A stretch of 64,000 nucleotides of DNA from Poritiphilus sp965212595 (GTDB lineage: Bacteria > Bacteroidota > Bacteroidia > Flavobacteriales > Flavobacteriaceae). The notes beneath the pieces are model-generated. The model searched no databases, had not been told where the DNA came from, and saw nothing but the letters and a program-made list of their open reading frames with translations. Location of the stretch: assembly GCA_965212595.1 (NCBI GenBank), contig CBDBVE010000007.1:558001-622000 (forward strand). The letters run 5' to 3'. Made by a program: the position numbers and the translations under genes. Positions 36,062 to 46,229 of this stretch are shown here, in pieces; position 1 is the first letter of the stretch, and each line of letters opens with the position of its first letter.

Positions 36062-36760
36062 TTATTCCACCACAAAAACTAACTCAAAAGCAGTATCGTC
36101 AACACAAAATTCGGTTTCACAAATTATATCCGGGTAATAGGTTCCTGATAACATGGCTTGCTGCTCTGTTTGTTTGATTAATCCGCCGATGGGTATAGGA
36201 TCCGCAACTTCTTCATATTGAAAGCTGCCATGTACTTCATTTTTTTCTGTAGTAAAGTTTCCAAAAAATTCAAATGGTCCTTCTATTTCATCATTTTTAT
36301 TTGTTAACTGTGTAAATCCTGTAAGTGTACCATCCTCCTTGAAGTCGAATTCCAAAATATAATTTTTGTTACCCTGAATGGTTACAGATGGAAAAAGATC
36401 TCCTTTAAATTTACCAACTAGCGGATTTTCTAATGTGATCGTTGCGGTATCAGAGCCCGAATTATTGAAAACGATGACATTCACTTCGTGCTTGCCCACC
36501 GGTAATAACTTGCTCCAAGAAAGAACACCAGTATTTTTATCAATACTAAGTCCCTCGATGTTCTTTTGAAGTCCAAATTGTCCTATATCTCCATTCCAAT
36601 TTACTTGTGGAATACCGCTATTTCCAGTAGTATAAAACCCAGCCATGATCTGTTGTTCATAACTTACCTCAGGAGCTGCAGTGGGGCCATCATCCGATTT
36701 AGAGCAGGCCATCAATACTGCTAAGATTAATACTCCAAATAACATTTTTCTATTTTTCAT
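36062..36760 (-). CDS. Ig-like surface lipoprotein, copy 2
   Basis: 232 residues. The signal peptide ends in lipobox LMACSKSDD. The mature N-terminus has VSYEQQIMAGFYTTGNSG, then PQVNWNGDIGQFGLQ, IDKNTGVLSWSKLLPVGKHE and VIVFNNSGSDTATI. These are the hallmarks of a putative Ig (He_PIG-type) domain. The C-terminal half is a beta domain (LEFDFKEDGTLTGFTQ). It is a paralogue of the next gene upstream with the same order of motifs, and is the last of a six-gene lipoprotein run. Confidence 0.82.
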   Translation of the reverse strand: MKNRKMLFGVLILAVLMACSKSDDGPTAAPEVSYEQQIMAGFYTTGNSGIPQVNWNGDIGQFGLQKNIEGLSIDKNTGVLSWSKLLPVGKHEVNVIVFNNSGSDTATITLENPLVGKFKGDLFPSVTIQGNKNYILEFDFKEDGTLTGFTQLTNKNDEIEGPFEFFGNFTTEKNEVHGSFQYEEVADPIPIGGLIKQTEQQAMLSGTYYPDIICETEFCVDDTAFELVFVVE

Positions 36761-36823
36761 AACAAGAAAATTTTGTAGTCATATTTTCTGAAATAGACTA
36801 TTACTACTGCCTTGCAAGAGGCA

Positions 36824-37471
36824 TTAGTCTATTGCAATATCAATTCGAAATGGTCCATCGAAACCATCATAAGGATTATCATACCGGAGCGTACCCGCAA
36901 CAAATGCTTCAGTCTGTGAGTGCGTAAGCTCGCCGTTAAGATCATAGCGGGTGTCCGAGAAGAAAAAATCACCAGATAAATCAGCGCTAGTCAGAATCCA
37001 TGTCCCTGGACCACTTTGTTCTGCATTTTCATTAATAGTCAGTACTGCTGTTTCATCATCTCTAAAAGTAATCTCTATAGTACTAATTGAATCACCAAAT
37101 AAAGTCCAGTTACCCTTAAAGGTGCCTGAGAAAATGTTTTCCAGCTGTACATTAATTTTTGTATCACCTGCATCGTTAAAAGCTAACACTGTTATGGGGT
37201 GAACGCCGGGTGATAATGAATTATCCCAGGAAATGACCCCTGTGGTCGCGTTTATGGCAATGCCGTCAATACTGCTTTCCAGTCTAAACTGCCCTAAATC
37301 ACCATTCCAATTTACCTGTGGAGGCTCACTCTGTCCTTCTGTAAAGAAAGCTGCTGTCAATTCTTGGACATAGCTTACTTGAGGGGCGGCTATGGGATTA
37401 TCGTTAGATTTTGAGCATGAAAGTAGTAGGCAAAAAATCAATGTAGTGAGTAATTTAATTGTATTTTTCAT
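36824..37471 (-). CDS. Ig-like surface lipoprotein, copy 1
   Basis: 215 residues. Lipobox LLSCSKSND, then VSYVQELTAAFFTEGQSE, PQVNWNGDLGQFRLE, INATTGVISWDNSLSPGVHP and VLAFNDAGDTKINV, all matching its neighbour copy 2. The C-terminal part (IEITFRDDETAVLTINENAE) differs more. It starts 12 bases after the stop of the kelch gene upstream, so is likely co-transcribed. Probably surface-exposed; role unknown. Confidence 0.82.
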   Translation of the reverse strand: MKNTIKLLTTLIFCLLLSCSKSNDNPIAAPQVSYVQELTAAFFTEGQSEPPQVNWNGDLGQFRLESSIDGIAINATTGVISWDNSLSPGVHPITVLAFNDAGDTKINVQLENIFSGTFKGNWTLFGDSISTIEITFRDDETAVLTINENAEQSGPGTWILTSADLSGDFFFSDTRYDLNGELTHSQTEAFVAGTLRYDNPYDGFDGPFRIDIAID

Positions 37472-37483
37472 AACTATATTTTT

Positions 37484-38764
37484 CTATTCCAAAATCCAGA
37501 CATCGTTTATAATTTCTTCATTCACTCTATCGATGACACCACCGGTGAGGTATAGTTTATCGTTGTGAACAGTTACTGATTGACCATATCTACCCTTCAT
37601 TTCTTCGGGCAGTTGAACAGATATCCAATTCACACCATTACTAGTGTACCAAAAATTGGGGGTCTCGCCGCTTACGCCAACAAGCCATAATTTCCCGCCG
37701 AAAACCACCGCCTTGTGAAAGGCGGTAGGAGGAAAATCGGCTTCTGCGGTAGCCAGTGTCCAATCAGAACCATTACTGCTGTACCAGACATCATTTTTAC
37801 TTTCAAAGCTGTCTGAACCGCCTATGACCCAAATCTTGCCATCGTAAACTACTGATGAATGACCGGCTCGTTCACCAAAAATTGGAGATGAAGTGGCTAC
37901 CTCCGACCAGCTACCATCGTACTGCCAAATGTCATTTTTCACCCCATTGTCATCACGACCTCCGATAACATAAATTTTATCATCATGCACCACACTGGAG
38001 TGCCATGACCTGGCGGGAAAGAAGTTGGTGTAGGAGGTCATGTTGTTCCAATCGCTGCCATCACTGCTTGACCAGACATCGTGGCTAATGAATGCATTTT
38101 CTCCAGGTCTTTTGGTATGTCCGCCCAGAATCCACATTTTATCATCATAGACTACTGAAGTGTGCCCAAATTTTGGGCTAATGAGCACATCACTGCCAAC
38201 CTCATTCCAGCCATTTCCATTCTCACTGCTCCAAACATCATTGTAAACCTGACTGAAACTTATTTGACCCCCTAGAATCCACAATGTATTGTTATAGGAT
38301 AGACTGGTATGAGATACTCTTACAGGAAAATTGCTGTCTATTTGTTCAGGTAGTTCCGGAATCATGAGGTTTCTTGTAGTAAAAGAGTTGCTACTGCTTT
38401 GGGAAGTTTGCCCCTGGGTATCGGTGGCTAGCACTTTCCAATAGTAATTGGTAATGAGATTCAACTGCTCTGTAAGTTCAAAAGAAGTTCCATCGATATC
38501 GCCTGAGTACAGACTTGTGGGGTTTGTTTCCTCTCCCAAATAGAGGTCATAGGTCACATCACTGCCTTCGGGATTTTTGGCCGACTCCCAACTTAGGACG
38601 GGCAATAGGCTAACATTTGTCGAACTGTCTGGAACATCAATTAAGCTGAAACTTTGAGGCGGAGCCTTCTGTAATTCCATTTCAGCTGAAACGGAATCGT
38701 CGTTTTTATTGCAGGCCAGCATAGCCATAATACAGACACAACTCATAAAATATATTCTTCGCAT
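37484..38764 (-). CDS. Lipoprotein with FN3-like domain and kelch repeats
   Basis: 426 residues from the ATG at 38764; the frame is open 23 codons further upstream without signal character. Signal peptide with lipobox LACNKND. Residues about 35-130 form a fibronectin-type III-like domain (SWESAKNPEGSDVTYDLYLG, YYWKVLATDTQGQTS). Then come about six kelch-type blades with GHTSVVYDDKMWILGG, WHSSVVHDDKIYVIGG, GHSSVVYDGKIWVIGG and WYSSNGSDWT-like motifs, forming a beta-propeller. It is paralogous in the propeller to the adjacent gene. Likely binds a glycan or protein at the cell surface. Confidence 0.88.
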   Translation of the reverse strand: MRRIYFMSCVCIMAMLACNKNDDSVSAEMELQKAPPQSFSLIDVPDSSTNVSLLPVLSWESAKNPEGSDVTYDLYLGEETNPTSLYSGDIDGTSFELTEQLNLITNYYWKVLATDTQGQTSQSSSNSFTTRNLMIPELPEQIDSNFPVRVSHTSLSYNNTLWILGGQISFSQVYNDVWSSENGNGWNEVGSDVLISPKFGHTSVVYDDKMWILGGHTKRPGENAFISHDVWSSSDGSDWNNMTSYTNFFPARSWHSSVVHDDKIYVIGGRDDNGVKNDIWQYDGSWSEVATSSPIFGERAGHSSVVYDGKIWVIGGSDSFESKNDVWYSSNGSDWTLATAEADFPPTAFHKAVVFGGKLWLVGVSGETPNFWYTSNGVNWISVQLPEEMKGRYGQSVTVHNDKLYLTGGVIDRVNEEIINDVWILE

Positions 38765-38786
38765 AACTTTCTTTTTTTGTGATTCC

Positions 38787-39814
38787 CTATTTATTGAAAG
38801 ACCAAATATCAGAGAGTACAGGCTGAGAGTCATCTATTGACCCAAGACCAGTGATAACAAATAGTTTCTTGTCATAAATGACAGATGAATGGTATACCCT
38901 TTCTGTAAATTTCTCGCTTGAATTTGCTTTGACCCATGAGATACCGTCTTTGCTATACCAAATGTCATTTGAAAAAACCTGACCTATTTCATCAGTTTGT
39001 CCTGCGGTGAGCCATAACAATGCACCATCGGTAACCAATGAATGGTTTCTAACAGGTGGAAATGCAGCATTATCCGTGGCTTTAGTCCAGTAATAACCAT
39101 TAGAGGTGTACCAAACATCATTGGTTAGGCCTTGATTACTTCTGCCGCCTATGACCCATAGTTTGTTGTCAAAAACAACTGTTTTATGTCCCCTTCGCTC
39201 CCCGAACGGGGCATTCGGTGTAATTTGAACCCAGTTTTCTCCGTCACAGCTTCGCCAAACATCACCAAAAGTTTCTGTGCTACCCCAACCCCTATGAGCC
39301 AAAGGCATCCTTTGAATGAGGTTAGGGTATGCCAGAACCTTGGAGCAATTTTTTGCTTAATAATAATTTGTTCCCAATTTGAACCGTCGGATGAGGTCCA
39401 GAAATCATTCATTTCGTCTATACCATCTACCGTATTACCTCTTCCGCCCATTACCCAAATCTTATTTTGAAAAACTTCTGTGGCATGGTCATATCTGGGC
39501 GGGAACTTGGCTTCTTTGGTTGCCTGTAGCCAAGTAGCACCTTCCTTGCTAAACCATATGTCATTTTTATGATTGCCGCCGTCCGTACCTGCAAATACCC
39601 ACATTTTGTCTTTAAAAATTACCGAGCTATGGCCAGCTCTTTTTCCAAAGGCAGCTTTTTCGGTCATCAGCTGGGCCTCTAGCAACTTCTTTTTAGTATC
39701 TATGGCTGAAATAAATTCTGTGCGCGCTATATCGGTCTGGCCTATTTCTTGTTTTTCACAAGAGAGCACTAATATCGATACTACCAATACCAGTATTTTT
39801 TTTAGATTTTTCAT
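38787..39814 (-). pseudogene. Kelch-repeat lipoprotein, frameshifted in a G run
   Basis: Start at the ATG at 39814 gives a signal peptide with lipobox VLSCEKQE. Kelch blades follow (GHSSVIFKDKMWVFAG, DHATEVFQNKIWVMGG). The frame fails after FKGCLWLIG and resumes one frame over as WGSTETFGDVWRSC, through GHKTVVFDNKLWVIGG to the C-terminus DIWSFNK. One G is missing from the run at 39289-39292 (cccc on the + strand); five would give LIGGWGS. It is otherwise intact, about 342 residues. Either a recent mutation or a sequencing slip. Confidence 0.8.
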
Positions 39815-39860
39815 TGTTGTGTATTTAAGGCAGACAAAAACGTTTGCCAATTGATTTACT

Positions 39861-40455
39861 TTATTCCGGAATATTAAAATGCGCTACAATTTCCTGGTAA
39901 TTCATCTTGGAGTAATCGGGAGAAGTGGATTTACCAGACGCAGGAAATGCCCCCTGGTGCCAAAATATACCTGTACTCGTCAAAAAAAGGAGTCCCTGCA
40001 GGGCTTGGATCCATAGATTCCAATATGATAAGGAACTCTCCCTCCAAATTATTTGCACCCCCTATAAACCTATGATAGTAATATTGTTTTCTAAAGAAAA
40101 CACTATGGGGTAACTGTTCTATTAGTCCGGCGTCGATGACATTTGTACGGCGTCCATAAACCAGCAACAGCCCTTTTTCAATGATTTCTAGTGTGAGGTC
40201 TGGAGCTTCAACTTTGAAATTTTCGCTAACAGTGAGAATATCATCTGAGAATTCCGAAGGGAACCAATCTGAATAAATGACAGTGGCCGTACCTGGCTCA
40301 CCATCTTCACCTTGCTGTCCGGTTAATCCTTGCTCACCCTTTTCTCCCTGTGCTCCGATCGGCCCCTGATCACCCTCCTTAGAGCAGCTGATTAACAGGC
40401 AGAATAGTAGGAGGACTCCAAAATATCTTTGTCTAATCTTTAATTCTTTCTTCAT
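39861..40455 (-). pseudogene. Collagen-like lipoprotein, copy 2, frameshifted near the 3' end
   Basis: Starts at 40455 with a signal peptide and lipobox LLISCSKEGDQ, then a Gly-X-Y stretch (GPIGAQGEKGEQGLTGQQGE) of about eleven triplets, then a globular beta domain (YSDWFPSEFSDDILTVSENF, EYRYILAPG). The last ~30 residues are in another frame, ending DYSKMNYQEIVAHFNIPE, nearly identical in pattern to the end of the paralogue (DYSKMTYEEILAYFNIPE). One extra C at 39950-39954 on the + strand accounts for it. Confidence 0.78.
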
Positions 40456-40461
40456 TGTATT

Positions 40462-41092
40462 TTATTCTGGAATATTAAAATAGGCTAGGATTTCTTCGTA
40501 GGTCATTTTACTGTAGTCTCTCTGGGAAGATTTGGAGCCGCCGTTGTCAGAATCATCACTGCTACCATCACTAGATTGGCTTCCAGGGATCAAAACATAC
40601 CTGTACTCTCCAAATCTTGGTACACCAACACTTTCGCCTTCCTGGGTTGAGGCCACTGAGATGACCAATTCTCCAACCGCTTCTGCCCTGAACAAATAAG
40701 TTTGCTGAACAGCGGCCCCAAATACAGCTGGCAAAGGATATACATCAGTATCGTTGGTTACCGGCGCAGGCGTTGTACGACCAAAAACCCTAATGACACC
40801 TTGATTAATAATATCATCATCTAAGCTCGGGGCCGTTATGGAAAAGCTTGCAGACGTAGCTATGATATCGTCTTCAAACTCAGAATCTATCCAGAGAGAG
40901 TAAATAACGTTGGCCGTACCCGGCTCTCCTTGTTCACCCTGCTCACCCTGGGCACCTTGTACCCCTTGTTCTCCTTGTATTCCTTGTGGCCCTACGGCAC
41001 CATCGTTGCCATCTTTAGAGCAGCTGAGGCAAAAGACCAGTTATAAGGAGTACGCCAAAAAATTGTTTGGAAATCTTCGTTTTCGTTTTCAT
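40462..41092 (-). pseudogene. Collagen-like lipoprotein, copy 1, frameshifted in the signal peptide
   Basis: The ATG at 41092 gives MKTKTKISKQFFGVLLIT, then the frame stops at LPQLL. One extra base near 41037-41041 separates it from the continuing frame VFCLSCSKDGNDG, whose lipobox fits exactly. Gly-X-Y triplets follow (GPQGIQGEQGVQGAQGEQGE), then the same beta domain as copy 2 (IYSLWIDSEFEDDIIA, EYRYVLIPG), a Ser/Asp-rich linker, and the shared end DYSKMTYEEILAYFNIPE. It is the first of the six-lipoprotein run, 116 bases after the hybrid regulator gene. Confidence 0.75.
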
Positions 41093-41208
41093 AACATTTA
41101 AGTATTAATTGGATTAATGACCCAAATGTATTTGAGAACAAAAAGAAAGGAATGTAGATATGTAACAAAGTACTGACCGTATGTAACTTAAAGTTTAAGT
41201 CACTGATT

Positions 41209-44200
41209 TTAAGGATTTTGAAGGTACTCCGAAGGTGTTTTTTTGAACGTTTCCTTAAAGCATTTCATAAAATATGTAGGTGTATTGAAACCTACGGTAT
41301 ACGCTATCTCGTTGATGGTAAGATCTGAAGTTTTTAGAATCTGAAGTGCTTGTTTTAATCGTTGAGAGCGAATAAAGGCCGATGTGGATAGCCCCGTATA
41401 GGCCAGTAATTTTCTATGCAATTGCATGCGACTCATTTTGGCCTTTTGACTAAACATCGTAGCGTTGAATTCGGGGTTGGCTAAATGTTCATCCAATATC
41501 TGTTGAATTTTGTCTAGAAAGAGTTCGTCGTCTGGCGTTATCGAAATGTCTTTCGGTTTCAGAATAAATTCTTGACTATATCGGTCGCGAAGCGATCGGC
41601 GAATCGCTACCAGGTTGGCAATGCGTTGCTCAAGAACATTTATTTTAAAAGGCTTTCGAACAAAATCATCCGCGCCAGAAGTCAATCCCTTAAGTTCATC
41701 TTCCTCGCCTACACTTGCAGTCAAGAGAATAATAGGTATGTGGCTAGTGCGCTCATCGGTCTTCAATGTATTACACAATTGAATACCATTTTGAACCGGC
41801 ATGCGAATATCAGATAGAATAATATCCGGAATTTGGGACAGCGCAATTTCCAATCCCGTTTTGCCATTTTCAGCCTCTAAGATTCGATATTTATTTTGCA
41901 ACGCTAATTTTATAAAGGTCCGTACCTCTTCATGGTCTTCTACAATTAGAAGTATAGGAAGTTCTTCTTTGGATTCTTGGTTAAAATCATGGTCAATATC
42001 AATTATATTGGGTTGAACCAATCCTGAAGCCTTATTATCAGATACCTTTTCTATTGTATTTTCTGGGAAAGTAGAGCGATTTGTAGGAAGTTTTACTTTA
42101 AAATGAATTATATCCTGTTCTTCTATTTTTACATCGATGCTACCACCATAGAACTTAACAAGTTCTTGTACCAATGAGAGGCCTACACCCATCCCTTCTG
42201 AATATTCATCTTGTTGGTAAAGCGTGTGAACAGTTTTTCCACTTCGAGTTTTGAGGCATTTATGGTGATATTCTTTACACTGATATGTACAAATTGGCCA
42301 TGCATTTTAGCCGAAAGTTCACAAACTCCCTCTTTAGGACTATACTTAAAGGCATTGGACAAGAGGTTAGTCGTAATTTTTTCAATGATGTCCTCGTCGT
42401 ACCACACTTTAGTAAAATCCTCTATTTCGACCGAGTAGGTGACATCTTTCAGATAGGCTTGATACTCGAAAGACTGGGCAATGGTTTTCAAAAAGAGCGA
42501 GAGGTCTCCTTTTTCAATCTGTAGTTTGAGTTTGCCGTCCTCCAACTTGGCCAATTCCAACAATTGGTCCACTAAAGAAGTAAGTCTGTGCGCATTTCGT
42601 TTGACAATCGAAAAATTGGCGTGATCGAAATCTGAGAGGTTACCTTGAGAAAGTTTTTGGTCTATCGGCCCTGAAATAAGGGTCAAAGGTGTTTTGAATT
42701 CATGAGCGATATCGGTATATAGGCCAGATTTGAAATCGTTGAGTTTCTGTAAGCGGTCTGCTTCTTTCTCCTTTAGCTGGAGATCGAGTTTCATACGCCA
42801 GCGCCATTTTAGGTAGCTATAAATCCCATATACCATGCCGAGGAATAACAATGCATAAAGTAATTTCGCGATTCGACTTAAATACCAGGGAGGTTCAACA
42901 TAAATTTCGAGACTGGTAATGTTTTGATCTTGGGCAATACCATTGTAGAGGGTTTGCACTTTCAATTCATGCTTTCCATAGGGCACATTGGTAAAATATG
43001 CCGTTTGCAAATCGGTAATTTTAAAGGAGTCATCATCCAATGCGTAAGAATATTGCACTTTATCCGGATTTGTAAAATCCAATGCCGAAAAACTGATCGA
43101 GAAATCGTTTTGATGGGGCTTGAGGGATATCCTTTCTAAATAAGGAGTCTGGTAGAAAGAAATGAGCGTGTCGCCTTCAACCAAATTGGTTGTGAAATTT
43201 GTAAAACTAGGGGTGTAATATTTGTTTTCAGAAAACCGTTTTGCTAAATCTATTTGTTGTACACCTTCATCGGTGCCGAAATACATTATTTTTTTTGGCA
43301 TGGTCATAAAGTCCGGAGCCATAAAGAAAGGCATCTGAGATCAAACCATCTTTTTTGGTAAAGTGTTGAAAATTCTTTTCCATGGGATTATAAACATAGA
43401 TGCCATCATTGATGGTAGTAATCCATATACTTTTTTTATCATCTTCTCGAATCGTCATTATTTTTCTGTCGAATAACTGGCCTTGATGATTTAAGCGTTC
43501 GAAATCATCTGTGGCTCGCCTATACTTCACAACGCCAATATCTGAACCAAACCAGATATTTCGCTCAGCATCTTCTTCCAAGGTCATTATGATATTATTG
43601 GTCAGCGATGTTCTGTTCCCCGTTTCACTTTTGTATTCATTGATTTTCGACGAAATTTTTGTCAAATCCGTATCCGATATATTTTCAATTTTATAAATGC
43701 CATAACCCGAAGTCGTTATCCACAGCCCGTCTTCTGAATCTATATGAAGATTTGTGATATTCCGCATCACCAATAAGCGATTCGGTATTCAGGGAAATAA
43801 ACTTCAGAAGTCGGTCATTCTTGTCAAAAACGTAAAGGCCTTCCCATGACCCTACCCATAGCCTTTGACGTGAATCTCTTGCCAATCCTCGGATTCTCAT
43901 ATACTGCTCAGGATCAGTTGCAATCTGAATGGTTTTAAACAGTTTGTTATTAAAAAACTTATAGACCTTTCCATTATTTGCACTAGCGATAAGCGTGTCA
44001 CCTACACCGATGAGACAAGAGACCTCAACATCTTTCAATAACGCTATATGCTGATTGTTTATAATACCGAAAAGACCATCATCACCTCCAACATAAAGCA
44101 CATCATTATATTTAAAAATGCGCCTTGCGTGCCAATTCAGTTTCTTAGGAAGAAAGCCCTTATTGAACTTCTTTTCTTTGAAAAGACCCTTATCGGTACC

Positions 44201-45106
44201 TACCCATAAACTGCTTTGATAATCTAAGAAAATAGTTCTAATCTCTAATTTTGAAACATCGATATTGTTGCTTACTTTTTCTATGCGAAGTTCGGCGGGG
44301 TACAACTTCACAATAGATGAGGAAGATGCCAAATAATAATTTCCCAGGGCGTCATAAGCAAGTTTGGTAAATGTCTCATCCAACGGAAATCTCTCTTTGT
44401 AAACCGTCTTGGTCAAGTAAGATCAACTTGCTGTCTAAGCCAACGATTAATCCAATCCCAGGAAGGTATTCTAACAGTTGAATTGGCGAATCAAAGGTAA
44501 AGCCAGGCTCTAATGTCTTGGCTTGTACGTCGTAGGAATATAGCTGGTTTGCTTCTTTCGCGAACCAAAGTAAATTGTCATTTGAAGTTAGGGGTGTAAG
44601 TAATTTCTCCAAGACCCAGGTTTTCATGCTTATTCGTTTTTATGTTAAAAACTGTAAGCCCTTCCTCCGAACGGATTGCCACATGATTTCTCCCTGCCCG
44701 TACAATTTTGGAAATCTCTTTTCCGGGAAATTGATTTACGGTTTGATCTGAAAAGTTTATAAAATCAACTTTTCTGGGGGAGAACTTGGTAAGCCCCCCT
44801 CCATTGGTTCCTACCCAAATATTATTGCCCGAATCCATCTCCATACTACGTATCCAGTTGGCTGCCAATGATTGGGTATTTTCGGGGGAATTTCGAAGAA
44901 TTTCGAAACGGTAGCCATCATAGCGATGAAGCCCGTCCTGGGTACCTACCCAAATAAAACCAAGCGAATCCTGGGTAATTGTTGAAATCCATTGATTGGA
45001 AAGCCCATCTTTCCAATTTGCTAAAAGACACTCTATTGCCCTGTTGGGCTACAACAGAGCCTAGACAAAAAAGATAAATGGCAATGGACAAAATAATTAA
45101 TCGCAT
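41209..45106 (-). pseudogene. Hybrid two-component system regulator (one-gene sensor, kinase, receiver, AraC), broken by six frameshifts
   Basis: The full order is present across frames: signal peptide (MRLIILSIAIYLFCLGSVVA); a periplasmic beta-propeller of Reg_prop repeats (GFIWVGTQDGLHRYDGY, NNIWVGTNGGGLTKF, SSLWVGTDKGLFKE, QRLWVGSWEGLYVF); a Y_Y_Y domain (VQYSYALDDDSFKIT); a membrane helix; HisKA (DIAHEFKTPLTLI); ATPase (NLLSNAFKYSPKEG); receiver (LLIVEDHEEV, IILSDIRMP); and an AraC HTH (INEIAYTVGFNTPTYFMKCF). Frame changes lie near 45010, 44592, 44395, 43773, 43292 (an 8-base T run on the + strand) and 42220, all single-base. No in-frame stop was needed besides. Intact, it would be about 1,300 residues and is the obvious regulator of the lipoprotein run downstream. 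Confidence 0.82.
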
Positions 45107-45351
45107 ATCGCGGGCCTCAGCTTGAAAAATTCTATTTAGGGGAACTTTCAGAAAATGGGTGTTTTGATATTAGGGTTCTTTAAAGATAGTCATGAATTTA
45201 GAATGTTGATTTATTTTAGGATCGTATATTGATTTAAAGGAGATTCGAGAATTTTAGACGAATTTCTATCTGGCAGGTCTCTTTTTGCTAAATTAGTTCT
45301 AGATCATAACCTAGTCTTCGACGAATCTTTATTGTAGAAGTATTTCAAAAA

Positions 45352-46164
45352 ATGAAAATCTTATCCACAGGAGAATATTACGGGAATCAAAATTCAGAGT
45401 GCTCGTTCAATGGAGTTTTACTATCAGAATACACCTATATGACGGATAGAACCGACTGGCACTACCATGAAAACCCTTATTTCATGTATGTTTTGCAAGG
45501 TAATATGAAAGACTGCAACACCAAGGTTAAAACGCTTTGCCCTCCCGGGAGTCTAATGTTTAACAATTGGCAAGAGCCCCACTATGGATCTAAACATTCA
45601 GACGAGGCTAGTGGTTTTCATTTAGAATTTGAAAAAAACTGGCTCAAAAAAAACGGAATCTCATTGCATTTATGGGAGGGTAGTCAACTTATTCATAGTC
45701 CGAGATTACATTTTCTTTTTGCGGATGTCTACCGTGAGTTTATACTGTCGGATACTTTTAGTGAAGTAGCTGTCGAGGCTCTACTGGTACAAATCTGTGC
45801 TGCCTTAAGCGACTTAAAGGAACTTTACTCGTCCGAAAATCCAGTCTGGGTAGATGATTTAAGAGAATTACTGCATTATGATACGGCTATTTTGAGCCTC
45901 GAATATTTATCTAAGGAACTAAATGTACATCCGGTACATATATCAAGAGCCGCGCCCAAATACCTTTCTATGAGTCTTGGAACATACATCAGACAACAGA
46001 AACTTAAAAAGGCAATCCCACTTTTATTAGACTCCTCAATTACCTTAACAGAAATCACCTACCAGGTAGGATTTTCAGATCAAAGTCATTTCAACCGTGT
46101 CTTTAAATCCTATTTTAATATGAATCCTAGTCACTATAGGAAAATAATTAAGAAAATCTCCTGA
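45352..46164 (+). CDS. AraC-family transcriptional regulator
   Basis: 270 residues. The N-terminal half is a cupin-like sensor (DWHYHENPYFMYVLQG, CPPGSLMFNNWQEPHYG). The C-terminal ~100 residues form the double HTH of AraC (SLEYLSKELNVHPVHISRAA and LTEITYQVGFSDQSHFNRVF followed by the final NPSHYRK). The ligand is unknown. It is 65 bases upstream of a serine hydrolase on the same strand and probably controls it. About 245 A/T-rich bases separate it from the hybrid regulator gene, transcribed the other way. Confidence 0.92.
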   Translation: MKILSTGEYYGNQNSECSFNGVLLSEYTYMTDRTDWHYHENPYFMYVLQGNMKDCNTKVKTLCPPGSLMFNNWQEPHYGSKHSDEASGFHLEFEKNWLKKNGISLHLWEGSQLIHSPRLHFLFADVYREFILSDTFSEVAVEALLVQICAALSDLKELYSSENPVWVDDLRELLHYDTAILSLEYLSKELNVHPVHISRAAPKYLSMSLGTYIRQQKLKKAIPLLLDSSITLTEITYQVGFSDQSHFNRVFKSYFNMNPSHYRKIIKKIS

Positions 46165-46229
46165 TGTTAATCTCGTACAATTTCTGCTAAGTGTAACCCA
46201 TTACCTTTACGACTCAAATATTTTAAACA

